Assembly: GCF_017310035.1 (NCBI RefSeq)
Contig: NZ_CP022296.1
Span: 682,001-746,000 of the forward strand
Reading direction: 5' to 3'
Source: Nocardioides sp. S5
GTDB taxonomy: Bacteria > Actinomycetota > Actinomycetes > Propionibacteriales > Nocardioidaceae
Length of the DNA stretch: 64,000 nucleotides
Shown here: positions 16,200-24,372 of the stretch, piece by piece
Numbering within the stretch: the stretch's first letter is position 1
Layout of the letters: each line of letters opens with the position of its first letter
Made by a program: the position numbers and the translations under genes
Notes under the pieces: generated by a model
Told to the model about the DNA's origin: nothing
Database searches by the model: none
Seen by the model: the letters and a program-made list of their open reading frames with translations, nothing else

Positions 16200-18024
16200 G
16201 CGGCCCGACGGGCCGTCGATCGCCGACCACGGCCTGGTCGGTGACCTGCGCACCGCGGCGCTGGTGGCCACCGACGGCACCATCGACTGGTTCTGCCCCG
16301 GACGGTTCGACGCCCCCAGCGTCTTCGCCTCGATCCTCGACCCCGACGCCGGCTCGTGGCGGCTGGGTCCGGACGACGAGGAGGCGCGCAGCCAGCAGTA
16401 CTACCACCCCGAGACCAACATCCTCGTCACCCGCTTCATGACCGAGCAGGGAGTCGTGGAGGTCCAGGACTTCATGCCGGTGCTGCGCGCGCACGACCCC
16501 GACCACCGCCAGCGGCTCGTACGTCGTGTGGTGGGGCTGCGCGGCTGCGTCGAGCTCACCATGGCGATGGCGCCGCGTCCCGACTACGCCACGACCATGC
16601 CCGAGCTGTCCACCGAGGACGACGTCGTGCGCTTCGCCGACGGCGACGTGCACCTCGCGCTGTCGAGCACCGTGGACGTGGAGGTCGCCGACCACGCCGC
16701 CACGGCCCACGTGGCCCTGCGCACCGGCGAGTCCGCGCTCTTCGTGCTCGAGGTCCTCGCGCCCGGCGAGCCGGCCCGCGGGTGCAGCGAGGACGACGTC
16801 GACGAGCTCTTCGACGCCACCGCGAGGTTCTGGCGCGGCTGGCTCGCGCAGAGCACCTACACCGGCCGCTGGCGCGAGTGGGTCGACCGCTCCGCGCTGA
16901 CGCTCAAGCTGCTGTGCCACGAGCCGAGCGGCGGCATCGTCGCCGCGCCCACCACGAGCCTGCCCGAGCACATCGGCGGGACCCGCAACTGGGACTACCG
17001 CTTCGTCTGGGTGCGCGACGCCGCGTTCAGCGTCTACGCGCTCCTGCGCCTCGGCTTCACCGACGAGGCCTCGGCCTTCGTCCGCTTCCTGTCCGAGCGG
17101 CTCGGCGAGGCGGCCGACGACGGAGTCGACACGGAGGAGCTCGGCCCGCTGCGGGTGCTCTACGACCTCGACGGCGCCATCCCCCACGAGCGCGAGCTCG
17201 ACCACCTCGCCGGCCACCGCGGCTCACGCCCGGTGCGGGTCGGCAACGGCGCGGTCGACCAGCTCCAGCTCGACGTCTACGGCGAGCTCATCGACTCGGT
17301 CTACCTCTTCGACAAGCACGGGCGCGGCATCAGCCACGACGCCTGGACCGACCTGCGCCGGATCGTCTCGTGGCTGATGGACAACTGGGACCGACCCGAT
17401 GCCGGCATGTGGGAGATCCGCGGCGAGCCGCGGACCCACACCACGTCGCTGGTCATGAGCTGGGTCGCCGTCGAGCGGATGATGCGCGTCGCGCGGCGAC
17501 GCGGGCTGCCGGGCGACCTCACCGAGCTCGCCGCGACCCGCGACGCGATCTACGAGCGCGTCATGACCGAGTGCTGGAACGACGAGCTCGGCGCCTTCAC
17601 GGCCTTCCCCGGCGGAGACGTGCTCGATGCCGGGACGCTCCTGATGCCGATGGTGAAGATGCTCGCGCCCGACGACCCGCGCTTCCTCTCCACCCTCGCG
17701 CTCGTCGAGGAGCGCCTCGTCTCCGACAGCCTGGTGCTGCGCTACGACGCCGACACGTTCGACGACGGCGTCGAGGGCGGCGCCGACGGCGAGGGCACCT
17801 TCTCGCTCTGCTCGTTCTGGTACGTCGAGGCGCTGACCCGCGCCGGTCGGCTCGACGACGCCCGGCTGGCGCTGGAGAAGATGTTCACCTACGCCAACCA
17901 CCTCGGGCAGTACGCCGAGCAGGTCGGCCTCAACGGCGAGCAGCTGGGCAACTTCCCCCAGGGCTTCACCCACCTCGGCCTGATCAGCGCCGCGATCAAC
18001 CTGGACCGTAGCCTCGACGCATGA
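16189..18024 (+). CDS. Glycoside hydrolase family 15 (glucoamylase/trehalase-like)
   Basis: 611 residues, cytosolic (no signal peptide). The N-terminal beta-sandwich starts [26 protein letters not shown], a typical start of bacterial GH15. The (alpha/alpha)6 catalytic domain has [14 protein letters not shown] near 265, [23 protein letters not shown] near 395-415 with the general-acid Glu in WEIR, and [14 protein letters not shown] near 535 containing the second-Glu region. Actinobacterial members include trehalases and isomaltose or glucan hydrolases; the substrate is not determined by sequence. The overlap with zwf suggests glucose is released and oxidised through the pentose phosphate route after phosphorylation. 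Confidence 0.88.
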   Translation: MRAERPDGPSIADHGLVGDLRTAALVATDGTIDWFCPGRFDAPSVFASILDPDAGSWRLGPDDEEARSQQYYHPETNILVTRFMTEQGVVEVQDFMPVLRAHDPDHRQRLVRRVVGLRGCVELTMAMAPRPDYATTMPELSTEDDVVRFADGDVHLALSSTVDVEVADHAATAHVALRTGESALFVLEVLAPGEPARGCSEDDVDELFDATARFWRGWLAQSTYTGRWREWVDRSALTLKLLCHEPSGGIVAAPTTSLPEHIGGTRNWDYRFVWVRDAAFSVYALLRLGFTDEASAFVRFLSERLGEAADDGVDTEELGPLRVLYDLDGAIPHERELDHLAGHRGSRPVRVGNGAVDQLQLDVYGELIDSVYLFDKHGRGISHDAWTDLRRIVSWLMDNWDRPDAGMWEIRGEPRTHTTSLVMSWVAVERMMRVARRRGLPGDLTELAATRDAIYERVMTECWNDELGAFTAFPGGDVLDAGTLLMPMVKMLAPDDPRFLSTLALVEERLVSDSLVLRYDADTFDDGVEGGADGEGTFSLCSFWYVEALTRAGRLDDARLALEKMFTYANHLGQYAEQVGLNGEQLGNFPQGFTHLGLISAAINLDRSLDA

Positions 18025-19250
18025 CCTCCGCGCCGGCCACCCGTCCGGCCGCCCGCACCCTGGCGCTGATCCCGCTGGTCCTGGCGATGCTGTCGATGAT
18101 CGGCCCGTTCAGCATCGACACGCCCTTCCCGGCGTTCGCGCAGATGGGGGAGGCCCTCGACGTCACGGCCGGTGAGCTCCAGCTCGTCGTGACGGCCTAC
18201 ATGCTGGCCTTCGCGGCGATGAGCATCTTCCACGGACCACTCTCCGACGCCATCGGTCGCAAGCCGGTGATCGTGTGGTCGCTGGCGGCGTACGCCGTCG
18301 CATCCGTCGCGTGCGCGTTCGCGCCGACGCTGGAGTGGCTGCTCGTCGGTCGCGTCGTGCAGGGACTGGCTGCCGGCGGCTCGACGATCGTGAGCCGCAC
18401 GATCATCCGCGACCTCTTCGACGGCGTCGAGGCGCAGCGGATGATGAGCCAGGTCGCGGTGATCTTCGGGCTGGCGCCCGCGATCGCCCCGGTCGTGGGC
18501 GGGCTGCTGGTGCAGGTCGGGCCGTGGCAGACGGTCTTCTGGTTCATGGCGGCCCTCGCGGTCCTCCTCCTCGTCGGCTCGATCGCGCTGCTGCCCGAGA
18601 GCCACCCGCCCGAGCGCCGGGTCCCGCTCCGCGTCGGCGAGGTCGTCACGGGCCTGCTCGCCGTCGTGTCCGTGCCCGCCTTCCACCGGATGGCCTGGGC
18701 CGGCACCCTCGTCTTCGGTGCGCAGTTCCTCTACATCGGCGGCGCCGCCATCTTCGTCGTCGACCTGCTGGGGGAGGGCGAGCTCGACTTCTGGAAGCTG
18801 TTCGTCCCGATGATCGGGGCGATGGTGGTGGGCTCGGTGCTGAGCGGTCGGCTGGGTCGGCTGGTGACCAGCACCCAGCTGGTGTCCGTCGGCTACGCCG
18901 TGAGCGGCGCGGGAGCGCTGCTGGGCATCGTGGTCGCGCTGACCCCGGCGGGCGAGGTGCTGCCGTGGGCGGCAGCGGGGGTCGCGCTCGTCGCGCTCGG
19001 CAACGGCCTGGCCTTCCCCAACATCCAGCTGCTGATGCTCGACCTCGTCCCGACCCGTCGGGGCGCGGTCATGTCAGCCGGGTCGTTCGTGACGCTGGTG
19101 TTCAACGCCGCCAGCGCGGTCCTCCTCGCCCCGTACGCCGGACGATCGGTCCTCGGGTTCGCCGTGGCGGCCGCGGTGTGCGTGCTGCTGGGGTGGGCGT
19201 GCTGGCGCTGGCACCTCTCCGCGACGCGTGCGGATCGCGTGACTGCCTGA
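18021..19250 (+). CDS. Bcr/CflA-family MFS drug efflux transporter
   Basis: 409 residues, 12 predicted helices. The first helix ends GPFSIDTPFPAFAQM, a conserved Bcr/CflA feature with the membrane-embedded Asp; motif A GPLSDAIGRKPVI follows helix 2 and antiporter motif C LAPAIAPVVGGLL is in helix 5. The family exports small compounds such as bicyclomycin or chloramphenicol by proton antiport. The start overlaps the GH15 stop (ATGA), so it is translationally coupled, though a drug pump has no obvious link to sugar metabolism. The 73 bp after it, before the convergent ABC genes, show no clear terminator. Confidence 0.85.
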   Translation: MTSAPATRPAARTLALIPLVLAMLSMIGPFSIDTPFPAFAQMGEALDVTAGELQLVVTAYMLAFAAMSIFHGPLSDAIGRKPVIVWSLAAYAVASVACAFAPTLEWLLVGRVVQGLAAGGSTIVSRTIIRDLFDGVEAQRMMSQVAVIFGLAPAIAPVVGGLLVQVGPWQTVFWFMAALAVLLLVGSIALLPESHPPERRVPLRVGEVVTGLLAVVSVPAFHRMAWAGTLVFGAQFLYIGGAAIFVVDLLGEGELDFWKLFVPMIGAMVVGSVLSGRLGRLVTSTQLVSVGYAVSGAGALLGIVVALTPAGEVLPWAAAGVALVALGNGLAFPNIQLLMLDLVPTRRGAVMSAGSFVTLVFNAASAVLLAPYAGRSVLGFAVAAAVCVLLGWACWRWHLSATRADRVTA

Positions 19251-19323
19251 CGCGGAGCAGCGGTGAGCAGGACAGGTTCCGAGCGCCGAGAAGCTGCCTC
19301 ACGCACCGCCGCGCAGCAGGACC

Positions 19324-21249
19324 TCAGGAGGTCCAGGCGTGCCAGAGGTCGGCGTACTCCCCGTCCAGGGCGAGCAGCTCGTCGTGGCTGCCGAGCTCGA
19401 CGATCCGGCCGTCGATGACCACGGCGATGCGGTCGGCGTCGTGCGCGGTGTGGAGCCGGTGCGCGATCGCGACGACGGTGCGGCCCTCGAGGAGGTTGTT
19501 CATCGACCCTTCGAGGGTGCGCGCGGTCCGCGGGTCGATCAGCGAGGTCGCCTCGTCGAGGACCAGCGTGTGCGGGTCCGCGATGATCAGGCGCGCGAGC
19601 GCGACCTGCTGGGCCTGGGCCGGGGTGAGGGCGAAGCGACCGGAGCCGATGAGGGTGTCGAGGCCGTCGGGCAGCCGCTCGACCCAGGCGAGCGAGCCCA
19701 CCGCGCGCAGCGCCTCGCGGACGTCGTCGTCGGTGGAGTCCTCTCGGGCCAGCACGATGTTGTCGCGCACCGAGCCGATGAAGACGTGGTGCTCCTGGGT
19801 CACGAGCGCGACCTCGACGCGCAGCACCTCCAGCGGCAGGTCGACCAGGTCGACGCCTCCGACGCGCGCGGTCCCGGTGCGGGGGCGGTTGATGCCGGCG
19901 AGCAGGCGACCGAGGGTGGACTTGCCCGACCCGCTCGGACCGACGACGGCCAGCCGCTCGCCGACGGCGAGGTGCAGGTCGACGCCGTGCAGCACGTCGT
20001 GGCCCTCGCGGTAGGCGAAGCGCAGGTCCGTGGCCGTGAGCTCGACGCCGTCGGGGAGACGGTCGCCGGGCTCGCGGTCCGGCGGCACCTCGGCGATGCC
20101 GAGCAGCCGGCTGGTCGACGCGGCACCGACCTGGAGCCGGTCGACCTCGCCGATGACGGCGTCGAGGGGCTCGCTCAGCGCGACGACGTAGAGCATCGCG
20201 GCGGTGATCTGGCCGAGGTCGACCCACCCGCGGGAGTAGCCGTAGGCGCCCACCACGAGCGTGACCACCTGCGGCACCTGGAAGGCGGCGTTGAGCGCGG
20301 CGAAGAGCACGTTGCGCAGGGTCATGCCGTAGCGCTCGGCCTGCGCGGAGACCTCGATGTCGTCGCTGCCCGCGCGCACCCGGGCTCCGGACAGGTGCAG
20401 TGCCTCGACGGTGCGGGCACCCTCGACCGTCTCGGTGAGGGTGGTGTTGATCCGGGAGTAGGTGGCGCCCTCGGTGATGTACGCCTTGGGTGCGCGCCGG
20501 AGGTAGGTGCGCACCGCGGGGGTGCACAGCGCGAAGACCAGCAGCGCGGGCAGGGCGAGCACGACGGAGTTGAGCATCATCGCCACGACGGAGAGCAGGA
20601 CCGTCATCAGCGAGATCAGCAGCCGGGGCACGCCCCACTGCACGGAGCGCGCCATCGTGCCGACGTCACGGGTGACGCGGGTGACGAGGTCGCCGGTGCT
20701 CGCGCCCTCGACGCGCCCCACGGGCAGGCGCAGGATCGTGTCGACGACGTACTCGCGCGCCGAGGCCAGCAGGTCCTGGCCGAAGTGGGTCGAGGTGCGC
20801 TGGGCGCCGAAGGTGAGGAGCGACTGGAGGACGACCACGCCCACCACCGCGAGGGCGATGGCGTTCAGTCCCTCCACGGCCGCGCCCTGCGCCTGCACCC
20901 GGTTGACCAGGGAGCCGAGCAGGCGGGGCACGACGAGTGCGGCGCCGGCGGCAAGCGCGTTGAGGGCGACCATCAGCGCGAAGGAGCCCTTGCGGCTGCG
21001 GACGAGGTCGCGGAAGAAGGTGAGCACCGCGCGGTTGCCCGAGACCGGCCAGCCGCGCACCGGGTTGCGCGAGGCGGCGTAGACGTCCTCGGCGCGCTGG
21101 CGGCGCAGCTCGTGGCGCTGCCACAGGGCGCGGTTGCGCTCGCGGGGACTGCCGTGGCCGGGCAGGCGCAGCTCGTCGGGGACCACCGGCGGGTCGATGG
21201 TGCGGTCGCGCCACGTCTCGGGGGAGGTGGCGAGCAGGTCGGTGGTCAT
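19324..21249 (-). CDS. ABC exporter half-transporter with intact Walker motifs, degenerate signature
   Basis: 641 residues: an N-terminal six-helix type IV transmembrane domain (about 80-375) and a C-terminal nucleotide-binding domain. Walker A GPSGSGKST (437-445), Q-loop Gln485, Walker B LVLDEA (562-567) and switch His597 are all intact, but the C-loop LSGGQ is replaced by LTPAQ (541-545). It pairs with the upstream half-transporter, whose defects are the mirror image, so together they form one competent ATP site. Substrate unknown; such heterodimers export drugs, lipids or peptides. Overlaps the partner by 4 bp (ATGA). Confidence 0.92.
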   Translation of the reverse strand: MTTDLLATSPETWRDRTIDPPVVPDELRLPGHGSPRERNRALWQRHELRRQRAEDVYAASRNPVRGWPVSGNRAVLTFFRDLVRSRKGSFALMVALNALAAGAALVVPRLLGSLVNRVQAQGAAVEGLNAIALAVVGVVVLQSLLTFGAQRTSTHFGQDLLASAREYVVDTILRLPVGRVEGASTGDLVTRVTRDVGTMARSVQWGVPRLLISLMTVLLSVVAMMLNSVVLALPALLVFALCTPAVRTYLRRAPKAYITEGATYSRINTTLTETVEGARTVEALHLSGARVRAGSDDIEVSAQAERYGMTLRNVLFAALNAAFQVPQVVTLVVGAYGYSRGWVDLGQITAAMLYVVALSEPLDAVIGEVDRLQVGAASTSRLLGIAEVPPDREPGDRLPDGVELTATDLRFAYREGHDVLHGVDLHLAVGERLAVVGPSGSGKSTLGRLLAGINRPRTGTARVGGVDLVDLPLEVLRVEVALVTQEHHVFIGSVRDNIVLAREDSTDDDVREALRAVGSLAWVERLPDGLDTLIGSGRFALTPAQAQQVALARLIIADPHTLVLDEATSLIDPRTARTLEGSMNNLLEGRTVVAIAHRLHTAHDADRIAVVIDGRIVELGSHDELLALDGEYADLWHAWTS

Positions 21250-23129
21250 CGGACCACCTCCTCGTCGTCGAGCGCGCGGGCGACCACGCGGCGGTAGTCG
21301 TCGTTGCCGGCCAGCAGGTCGGCGTGCGCGCCCTCGGCCACGACGGTGCCGTCGTGCAGCAGCACGACGTGGTCGGCGTGGTGGAGCCAGAGCGGGGAGA
21401 CGGTCATGACGACGGTGGTGCGACCCGAGCGGGTCACGGCGACGCGCTCGGCGATGCGCGCCTCGGTGTGGGCGTCGACGGCGGAGGTGGGCTCGACCAG
21501 CACCAGCACCGGCGGGTCCGCCGCGACGGCGCGGGCGAGGACCACGCGCTGCCGCTGCCCGCCGGACAGGCCGCGGCCGCGCTCGTCGAGCTCGCCCTGC
21601 CAGCCCTCGGGCAGCGCGTCGTAGACGTCCTCGGCGTTGGCCACGCGCAGCGCGTGCTCGGCCTGCTCACGGGTGAGCCGGCCGTGCGGGTCGACGGCGT
21701 CCTGCAGGGTGCCGGCGAAGAGCTGGCTGCCGGTGTCGCTGACCAGCACCTGGCGGCGTACGTCGTCGAGCCCGGCGCGGGCCAGGTCGACCCCGCCGAG
21801 GGTCACGCCCCAGTCGTTGCCGGCGCGCTCCTCGTCGAGGGCGGCGATCCGGGCCCGCTCGAGCGCCCGGGCGGCGCGGGCCTGGCGGGCCGCCCGACCG
21901 CGCGCGCCCTCCTCGCCCTCGGCGGGGACCGGCTCGGTGTCGGCCGGGAGGTAGCGCCCGAGGCGGTCGGCCAGCGCAGCGCTCTGCTCCGGGACGGCGC
22001 TGACGACCACGGTCAGCCGGCCCGGCTCGACGGTGAGGTCGCTGGCCGAGTCGTGCAGGGCGGCGGACCCGTCGAGGGCGACGGGCTGCGCGGGGTCTCG
22101 CCAGGGCGGGCGCTGCTCGAAGATCGCGATCGCCTTGCGGGCGCTCACCAGCGAGCGGGTGCCCTTCTGCACGAACTCGAAGAAGGTGCGGATCGGGCCG
22201 ACCATGAAGAGGCCGTAGCCCAGGAAGGTGATCAGCTCGCCCACGCTGAGCGCGCCCTCGCGGACCTGGCGGGTGCCGAGCCACACCAGGCTCACGAGGA
22301 AGAGGCCGGAGAAGAGGACGCCGACGGCCTCGACGGCCGCCTGCCAGATGCCGGCCGAGATCCCGGCGCGCCGGGCCGACTGCGACTGGCGCGCGTAGTT
22401 GGCGCCGAAGGTCTGCTCGCCGCCGATGCCCCGCAGGATGCGGAGGCCGGCCACGATGTCGGTGGCCAGCGAGGTGAGCTCGGAGGTGCGCGAGCGCTCG
22501 ACCTGCTGGCGTCGGTGCAGCGGGCGCAGGAGCGGCAGGGCGGCGCCGACCAGCAGGGGCGCCGCGACCAGGGTGAGCAGACCGAGCTGCCACGACATGG
22601 TCAGCACGATGAAGGCGACGGTCAGGTAGGACACCAGCTGCCCCACGGTGCGCGCGAGGATCTCGGTGAGCGCGCCGAACTCGTCGGAGTCGCTCGAGGC
22701 CACGCTCAGCACCTCGCCGGTGGGGGAGCGGCGCGGCAGCACGTGGCCCATCTGCGCGACCTTGCGGGTGACCATCTCGAGCGTGCCGTAGAGGCTCACC
22801 AGCCAGCTCCGCACGACCAGCGTGTGCGACACGATGCCGAAGACGCCGCCGATCACCACCACGAGCAGCAGGAGCGCGGCCCACCCGGCCAGCGCCCGCT
22901 CCGAGCCGCCGACGATGCCCTCGTCCACGGCGCGGCCGAAGATCCAGGGCCCGAGCGTCATCGGCAGGAACCACAAGGCGTAGCAGAGTGACGAGAGCGC
23001 GATCAGCGCCTTCTGGCGGCCCAGCACCCACCGCAGGAACGCCGCGGGCGACCGGGTGTCGGGGTCCGGCGTGGGTGCGTCGTCGGTGCCGGTGAAGAAC
23101 GTCGCGATCCGGGGTGGGTAGTCCTGCAT
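21246..23129 (-). CDS. ABC exporter half-transporter with ruined Walker A/B, intact signature
   Basis: 627 residues from ATG 23129 (MQDYPPRIATFF); a TTG at 23174 is less likely. The transmembrane domain spans about 30-335. In the nucleotide-binding domain the P-loop is replaced by VVSAVPEQSAAL (375-386), no Q-loop Gln is seen, the Walker B Asp is Val (VLVLVEP 541-547) and the switch His is absent (MTVSPLW), whereas the signature LSGGQRQR (521-528) is perfect. An Ala/Arg/Glu-rich insertion fills about 395-440. It therefore contributes the C-loop to the single working site of the dimer. The unchanged reading frame and Pro/Ser substitutions argue for specialisation, not decay. Confidence 0.92.
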   Translation of the reverse strand: MQDYPPRIATFFTGTDDAPTPDPDTRSPAAFLRWVLGRQKALIALSSLCYALWFLPMTLGPWIFGRAVDEGIVGGSERALAGWAALLLLVVVIGGVFGIVSHTLVVRSWLVSLYGTLEMVTRKVAQMGHVLPRRSPTGEVLSVASSDSDEFGALTEILARTVGQLVSYLTVAFIVLTMSWQLGLLTLVAAPLLVGAALPLLRPLHRRQQVERSRTSELTSLATDIVAGLRILRGIGGEQTFGANYARQSQSARRAGISAGIWQAAVEAVGVLFSGLFLVSLVWLGTRQVREGALSVGELITFLGYGLFMVGPIRTFFEFVQKGTRSLVSARKAIAIFEQRPPWRDPAQPVALDGSAALHDSASDLTVEPGRLTVVVSAVPEQSAALADRLGRYLPADTEPVPAEGEEGARGRAARQARAARALERARIAALDEERAGNDWGVTLGGVDLARAGLDDVRRQVLVSDTGSQLFAGTLQDAVDPHGRLTREQAEHALRVANAEDVYDALPEGWQGELDERGRGLSGGQRQRVVLARAVAADPPVLVLVEPTSAVDAHTEARIAERVAVTRSGRTTVVMTVSPLWLHHADHVVLLHDGTVVAEGAHADLLAGNDDYRRVVARALDDEEVVR

Positions 23130-23190
23130 GTCGTGCCCGACCCTAGGCGCTCTCACCCGCTCGCCACGATGCAATTAACCGTGAGCGGCC

Positions 23191-24285
23191 TCACGCTGCG
23201 CCGTACGCCGGGTAGTCGGTGTAGCCCTCGGCGTCGCCGCCGTAGAACGACTCCGGTCGCTGCTCGTTGAGCGGCAGGTCCTCGGCCAGGCGGCGCGGCA
23301 GGTCGGGGTTGGCGATGAAGGTGCGGCCGAAGGCGGCCGCGTCGACGAGCCCGGCGCCGATCAGCCGGTCGGCCTTGGCACGGTCGTAGCCGCCTGCGCC
23401 GACGATGGGTCCGGGGTGGGCCTCGCGCAGCGCGCGGCGGTAGTCGTCGTCGAGCTCGGGGCCGCCGGCCCAGTCGGGCTCGGAGAGGTGGAGGAAGGCC
23501 AGGTCGCGCCGGCCCAGCTCGCGGGCCACGTGGAGACCGGCCTCCGCGCCCTCGGGGTCGGAGGTGCCGTTGAAGGAACCGATCGGCGAGATGCGGATCG
23601 CGACCCGGTCCGCGGACCACGCGTCGACCACCGCGTCGGTGACCTCGAGCATGAGCCGCGCGCGGTTGGCCAGCGAGCCGCCGTACGAGTCGGTGCGCAG
23701 GTTGCTGTCCGCGGCGAGGAACTGGTGGAGCAGGTAGCCGTGGGCGCCGTGGATCTCGACGAGGTCGAAACCGGCCTCGCGGGCGTTGACGGTGGCGCGG
23801 CGGTAGTCCTCCACGACGCGCGGGATCTCCTCGGTCCGCAGCGCCCGCGGCACCGGGCACGCCACGCGCGTCGGGCGCCCGTCCTCCCCGCGCACCGTCG
23901 TGCGGTTGCGGTAGGGGCCGGCGCTGGCCGACACCGGGAGCTCGCCGTCGTGGAAGGACTCGTGGGAGACCCGGCCGACGTGCCACAGCTGGGCCGCGAC
24001 CAGGCCGCCGGCCTTGTGGACCGCGTCGGTGACGCGGCGCCACCCGGCGACCTGCTCCTCGCTGTGGATGCCCGGGGTGTCCATGTAGCCCTTGCCCTCG
24101 GGGCTGACCTGCGTGCCCTCGCTGATCAGCAGGCCGGCGCTGGCCCGCTGGACGTAGTACTCGGCCATCAGGTCGTTGGCGACGTCGCCGGGGGCCGTGG
24201 CCCGCATCCGGGTGAGCGGTGCCATCAGGACGCGGTTCTGCGTCGTCACGGCACCGAGGGTCAGGGGATCGAGGAGGGAGGGCAC
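23191..24285 (-). CDS. Old yellow enzyme family alkene reductase
   Basis: 364 residues, a normal OYE length, from GTG 24285 (MPSLLDPLTLGAVTTQNRVLMAPLTRMRA). FMN TIM barrel: MAPLTR near 21-26, AQLWHVGR near 98, the active-site HGAHGYLLHQFL near 182 (His pair), DSYGGSLANR near 205 and GAGGYDRAKAD near 310. These NAD(P)H-dependent enzymes reduce activated C=C bonds of enones and nitro compounds such as N-ethylmaleimide. It is divergent from the molybdoenzyme gene and 61 bp upstream of the ABC exporter, which may be read from the same transcript. Confidence 0.9.
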   Translation of the reverse strand: MPSLLDPLTLGAVTTQNRVLMAPLTRMRATAPGDVANDLMAEYYVQRASAGLLISEGTQVSPEGKGYMDTPGIHSEEQVAGWRRVTDAVHKAGGLVAAQLWHVGRVSHESFHDGELPVSASAGPYRNRTTVRGEDGRPTRVACPVPRALRTEEIPRVVEDYRRATVNAREAGFDLVEIHGAHGYLLHQFLAADSNLRTDSYGGSLANRARLMLEVTDAVVDAWSADRVAIRISPIGSFNGTSDPEGAEAGLHVARELGRRDLAFLHLSEPDWAGGPELDDDYRRALREAHPGPIVGAGGYDRAKADRLIGAGLVDAAAFGRTFIANPDLPRRLAEDLPLNEQRPESFYGGDAEGYTDYPAYGAA

Positions 24286-24372
24286 GACAGGCGCCAACAG
24301 GGGGCCGTGCCCGGGTATTCCGGCCGACGGGACCCCTCCGGGCGGTGTGCCGGGCACCACCCCCGAGGCAGG

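Noticed and set aside
19251..19323. Terminator between the convergent efflux and ABC genes
   Set aside because: Only weak, short complementarity; no hairpin good enough to report.
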